Below are positions 62,016 to 64,000 of a DNA stretch of 64,000 bases, piece after piece. The notes beneath the pieces were generated by a model. That model did no database searches. It was not told the DNA's origin and saw only the letters and a program-made list of their open reading frames with translations. The translations under genes were made by a program, and so were the position numbers. The number at the start of each line of letters is the position of its first letter. Within the stretch, counting starts at the first letter, position 1. The DNA comes from UBA4466 sp963925035 (GTDB lineage Bacteria > Bacteroidota > Bacteroidia > Flavobacteriales_D > Crocinitomicaceae). The stretch covers positions 1-64,000 of the forward strand of contig CAWUSK010000022.1 in assembly GCA_963925035.1 (NCBI GenBank), given 5' to 3'.

Positions 62016-64000
62016 TTATTTAAGTATGATTTCATCAATAAACGTCCATGGCACATTCCCTGCTCCTTCCGCACCTTGAGGGATTTCTTTTTTTGGATAA
62101 ATTAAAAGTCTTAATCTTTTAACCTTTGCGTAAAGTGGTATTAACTGATATTCTTCATTTATCTTTAAAGGAGAGTTGGGTTCACTTGTTCCATCTGCTT
62201 CCTCTTTAATAACCAATATCGAATCAGGCAAATAAATCCATGATCCTTTTGCGTCTAGAAAACCTATCGTTATTGAATTAATCGTGTCTAATTTAGAAAC
62301 GTCAATTACTATTTCAATGAATTCTTTATTAAACCCCAACCATTGATCTCCTTTCCAAGGACGAGTTCCTTTTACACCATCTACCAATGTCAAATCTCCA
62401 CCGTTAGAATATTTTGGATGTGGTTTCGTAACTAATTCAATGGGTAATCCAAGCCCTGAATGAGTCATGAAGTTATAATTAATATCATTTTTTAAAGCAT
62501 CACTCTTTAGGCGAATTGAATAATAGTCTTGATAAAGTATGTTTCCTCTATACGTTTTAAATGAATTACCTTCGATTTCATCCATTCTCAAACCAACGCC
62601 AGCATTGTTATCATAAGATTCTCTTGTTAAACTGAGCTTGTCTTTCCCTTTACTTGTGAACGTATACTCGACTCCTTTTTCTATTCGTGAAATTTTCATC
62701 TCCGGCAAATAAATCGACCGTGAATAGTTGACCTTCATTCGTTTCAATAAAGGTTCTTGGTACGTTGAAAAGACAGTTAAGAAATCTTCGTAATTGATTT
62801 TATTCTCACTCCATAAGTTTTGAATTAACCCCAGCGCACGTGGATAAACCATGTATTCCACCTGATCAAAAGTTGGAATGTATTCCGTCCATAAATTGGC
62901 TTGTCCACCCAAAACAAAAGGTTTTGCATCAGCACTCATTTCATTTGGGATAATGGAATAATTGTACACTTTTTCCAAGGGAAGAAATCCACCTATTGCT
63001 AAGGGTTCAGAAGCGTTTCCACTTTGGTAGTAATCGAAGTAGCAGTATGTTGTTGGCGACATTACCACATTGTGTTTTTGACTTGCCGCTTCAATTCCAC
63101 CTTCTTCACCACGCCATGACATTACCGCAGCGTTTGTGGACAATCCTCCTTCTAAAATTTCGTCCCAACCGATAATTTTCTTTCCTTTGTATGTCAAATA
63201 ATCATCGATTTGTTGAATAAAGTGGCTTTGCAATTCATGTGCATCTGCAAGTCCGTTTTCACTCATTACTTTTTTGCATTTTTCACAATGGTTCCATCGC
63301 TCTTTCGGTGCTTCATCACCTCCAATGTGGATATACTCGGAAGGAAATAATTCGACTACTTCATCCAACACATTCTTTAGAAACTGAATAGTTTCAGGCT
63401 TTGAACAAAAAATATCATCAAAAACACCCCATAATCCTGGAACAGGCAAAAAAGTTTCATTGCACGACAGCTCCGGATAAGCTGCAATTGCTGCTCGTGC
63501 ATGTCCCGGTAATTCAATTTCTGGAACAACTGAAATGTACTTTGTTGCCGCATAAGCTACAACTTCTTTTATTTGTTCTTGGGTGTAAAATCCACCGTAT
63601 TTTTTCTTTTCATAAATGCGCGGATTTGCGTTGTAATGTCCCACAATTGTTGAATCTCGATAAGCACCTATCTCTGTTAGTTTCGGATACTTTTTTATCT
63701 CAATTCGCCAACCTTGATCGTCGGTTAAATGCCAATGAAAGGTGTTGAATTTATAAAACGCCATGATGTCGATGTAGCGTTTCACCTCATCTACCGTGAA
63801 GAAGTGGCGTGCAACATCTAAATGCAATCCTCGCCATTGAAATTTAGGTGAATCGGTGATTTTACATTTTTTCATACTGAGAGAGCTCTCCTTTTCTTGA
63901 ATCAATTGCATCAAACTCGATATAGCGTAAAAAGCATCCACATCAGTTTTATAAGTAATAGTTATTACATCGGCAACTTCAATTTGATACGACGTTGTTA
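62016..64000 (-). CDS. Beta-N-acetylhexosaminidase, GH20 (5' end outside window)
   Basis: A glycoside hydrolase family 20 enzyme whose frame runs past the right edge; at least 661 residues are present, so a GTG at 63941 is not the true start. The domain shows FQWRGLHLDVARHFF, TFHWHLTDDQGWRIEIKKYP, the catalytic Asp-Glu pair in HIGGDEAPKERW and the C-terminal LGGQANLWTEYIP. A beta-rich C-terminal domain follows. It would release N-acetylhexosamines from chitin-like or glycan substrates. A signal peptide is expected upstream. Confidence 0.93.
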   Translation of the reverse strand, partial: TTSYQIEVADVITITYKTDVDAFYAISSLMQLIQEKESSLSMKKCKITDSPKFQWRGLHLDVARHFFTVDEVKRYIDIMAFYKFNTFHWHLTDDQGWRIEIKKYPKLTEIGAYRDSTIVGHYNANPRIYEKKKYGGFYTQEQIKEVVAYAATKYISVVPEIELPGHARAAIAAYPELSCNETFLPVPGLWGVFDDIFCSKPETIQFLKNVLDEVVELFPSEYIHIGGDEAPKERWNHCEKCKKVMSENGLADAHELQSHFIQQIDDYLTYKGKKIIGWDEILEGGLSTNAAVMSWRGEEGGIEAASQKHNVVMSPTTYCYFDYYQSGNASEPLAIGGFLPLEKVYNYSIIPNEMSADAKPFVLGGQANLWTEYIPTFDQVEYMVYPRALGLIQNLWSENKINYEDFLTVFSTYQEPLLKRMKVNYSRSIYLPEMKISRIEKGVEYTFTSKGKDKLSLTRESYDNNAGVGLRMDEIEGNSFKTYRGNILYQDYYSIRLKSDALKNDINYNFMTHSGLGLPIELVTKPHPKYSNGGDLTLVDGVKGTRPWKGDQWLGFNKEFIEIVIDVSKLDTINSITIGFLDAKGSWIYLPDSILVIKEEADGTSEPNSPLKINEEYQLIPLYAKVKRLRLLIYPKKEIPQGAEGAGNVPWTFIDEIILK

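Noticed and set aside
1..64000. CRISPR arrays, complete insertion sequences, replication origin
   Set aside because: No regularly spaced direct repeats with unique spacers, no intact transposase gene and no origin-type repeat cluster were seen; the only strong tandem repeats lie within coding sequence.

Overview
The window is AT-rich DNA from a member of the Bacteroidota, most likely Flavobacteriales. The evidence is two Type IX secretion (T9SS) cargo proteins with Bacteroidota sorting domains, SprB/PKD-type repeats, recurrent TAnnTTTG promoter boxes in place of an E. coli -10, near absence of Shine-Dalgarno sequences, a class II HMG-CoA reductase with a GYDIA-type GHMP kinase, and several Bacteroidota-type small lipoproteins. 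I cannot name the species. The first 18 bases are the 3' end of an Illumina TruSeq adapter, so the window starts at an untrimmed contig end of a draft assembly.

Layout. 1-726: adapter, a truncated open frame, tRNA-Asp and two terminators. 727-10643, all minus: T9SS cargo, a large zincin metalloprotease, an HTH regulator, a MOSC protein, a methyltransferase, a PadR-PspC pair with a palindromic operator candidate, and a small hypothetical gene. 10645-14141, minus: a polyamine operon (acidic small protein, arginine decarboxylase, agmatinase, deoxyhypusine-synthase-like protein), with an Lrp/AsnC regulator divergent from it. 14853-20747, minus: sucD, an FKBP lipoprotein, a TraB/GumN protein, a methyltransferase, a pRiA4b ORF-3-like protein, a CCA-adding-type enzyme and an SH3-like secreted protein. 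20787-21477 is a decayed gene.

The centrepiece is 22158-33096, plus strand: nine tightly packed genes, most overlapping or within 11 bases of each other. They are eukaryote-type squalene synthase, squalene monooxygenase, type 2 IPP isomerase, HMG-CoA reductase, a GYDIA-type GHMP kinase, diphosphomevalonate decarboxylase, mevalonate kinase, a short-chain prenyl diphosphate synthase and oxidosqualene cyclase. Together they can take HMG-CoA to a cyclised sterol, predicted to be lanosterol. HMG-CoA synthase and the later demethylation enzymes are not in the window.

33168-43911 holds an MFS transporter, a frameshifted gene, a VWA-like protein, a 40-residue membrane protein, a glycerophosphodiesterase, a flavin-dependent-halogenase-like protein coupled to a DUF1702-type protein, a glycosyltransferase, a DoxX protein, a GMC oxidoreductase with its small subunit, and a lipoprotein carrying seven CEEGK repeats. 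44113-47613 holds a small membrane exporter and a partial histidine-degradation branch (HutG, HutF, HutD). 47606-64000 is mostly housekeeping and envelope: OmpA-like protein, hemE, ung, a lipoprotein-esterase pair, a LolA-like protein, a fused 2-oxoacid dehydrogenase E1, glutamate dehydrogenase, a large T9SS type B cargo, a DUF4197 lipoprotein, a nucleoside phosphorylase, CutC, and a GH20 hexosaminidase that runs off the right edge.
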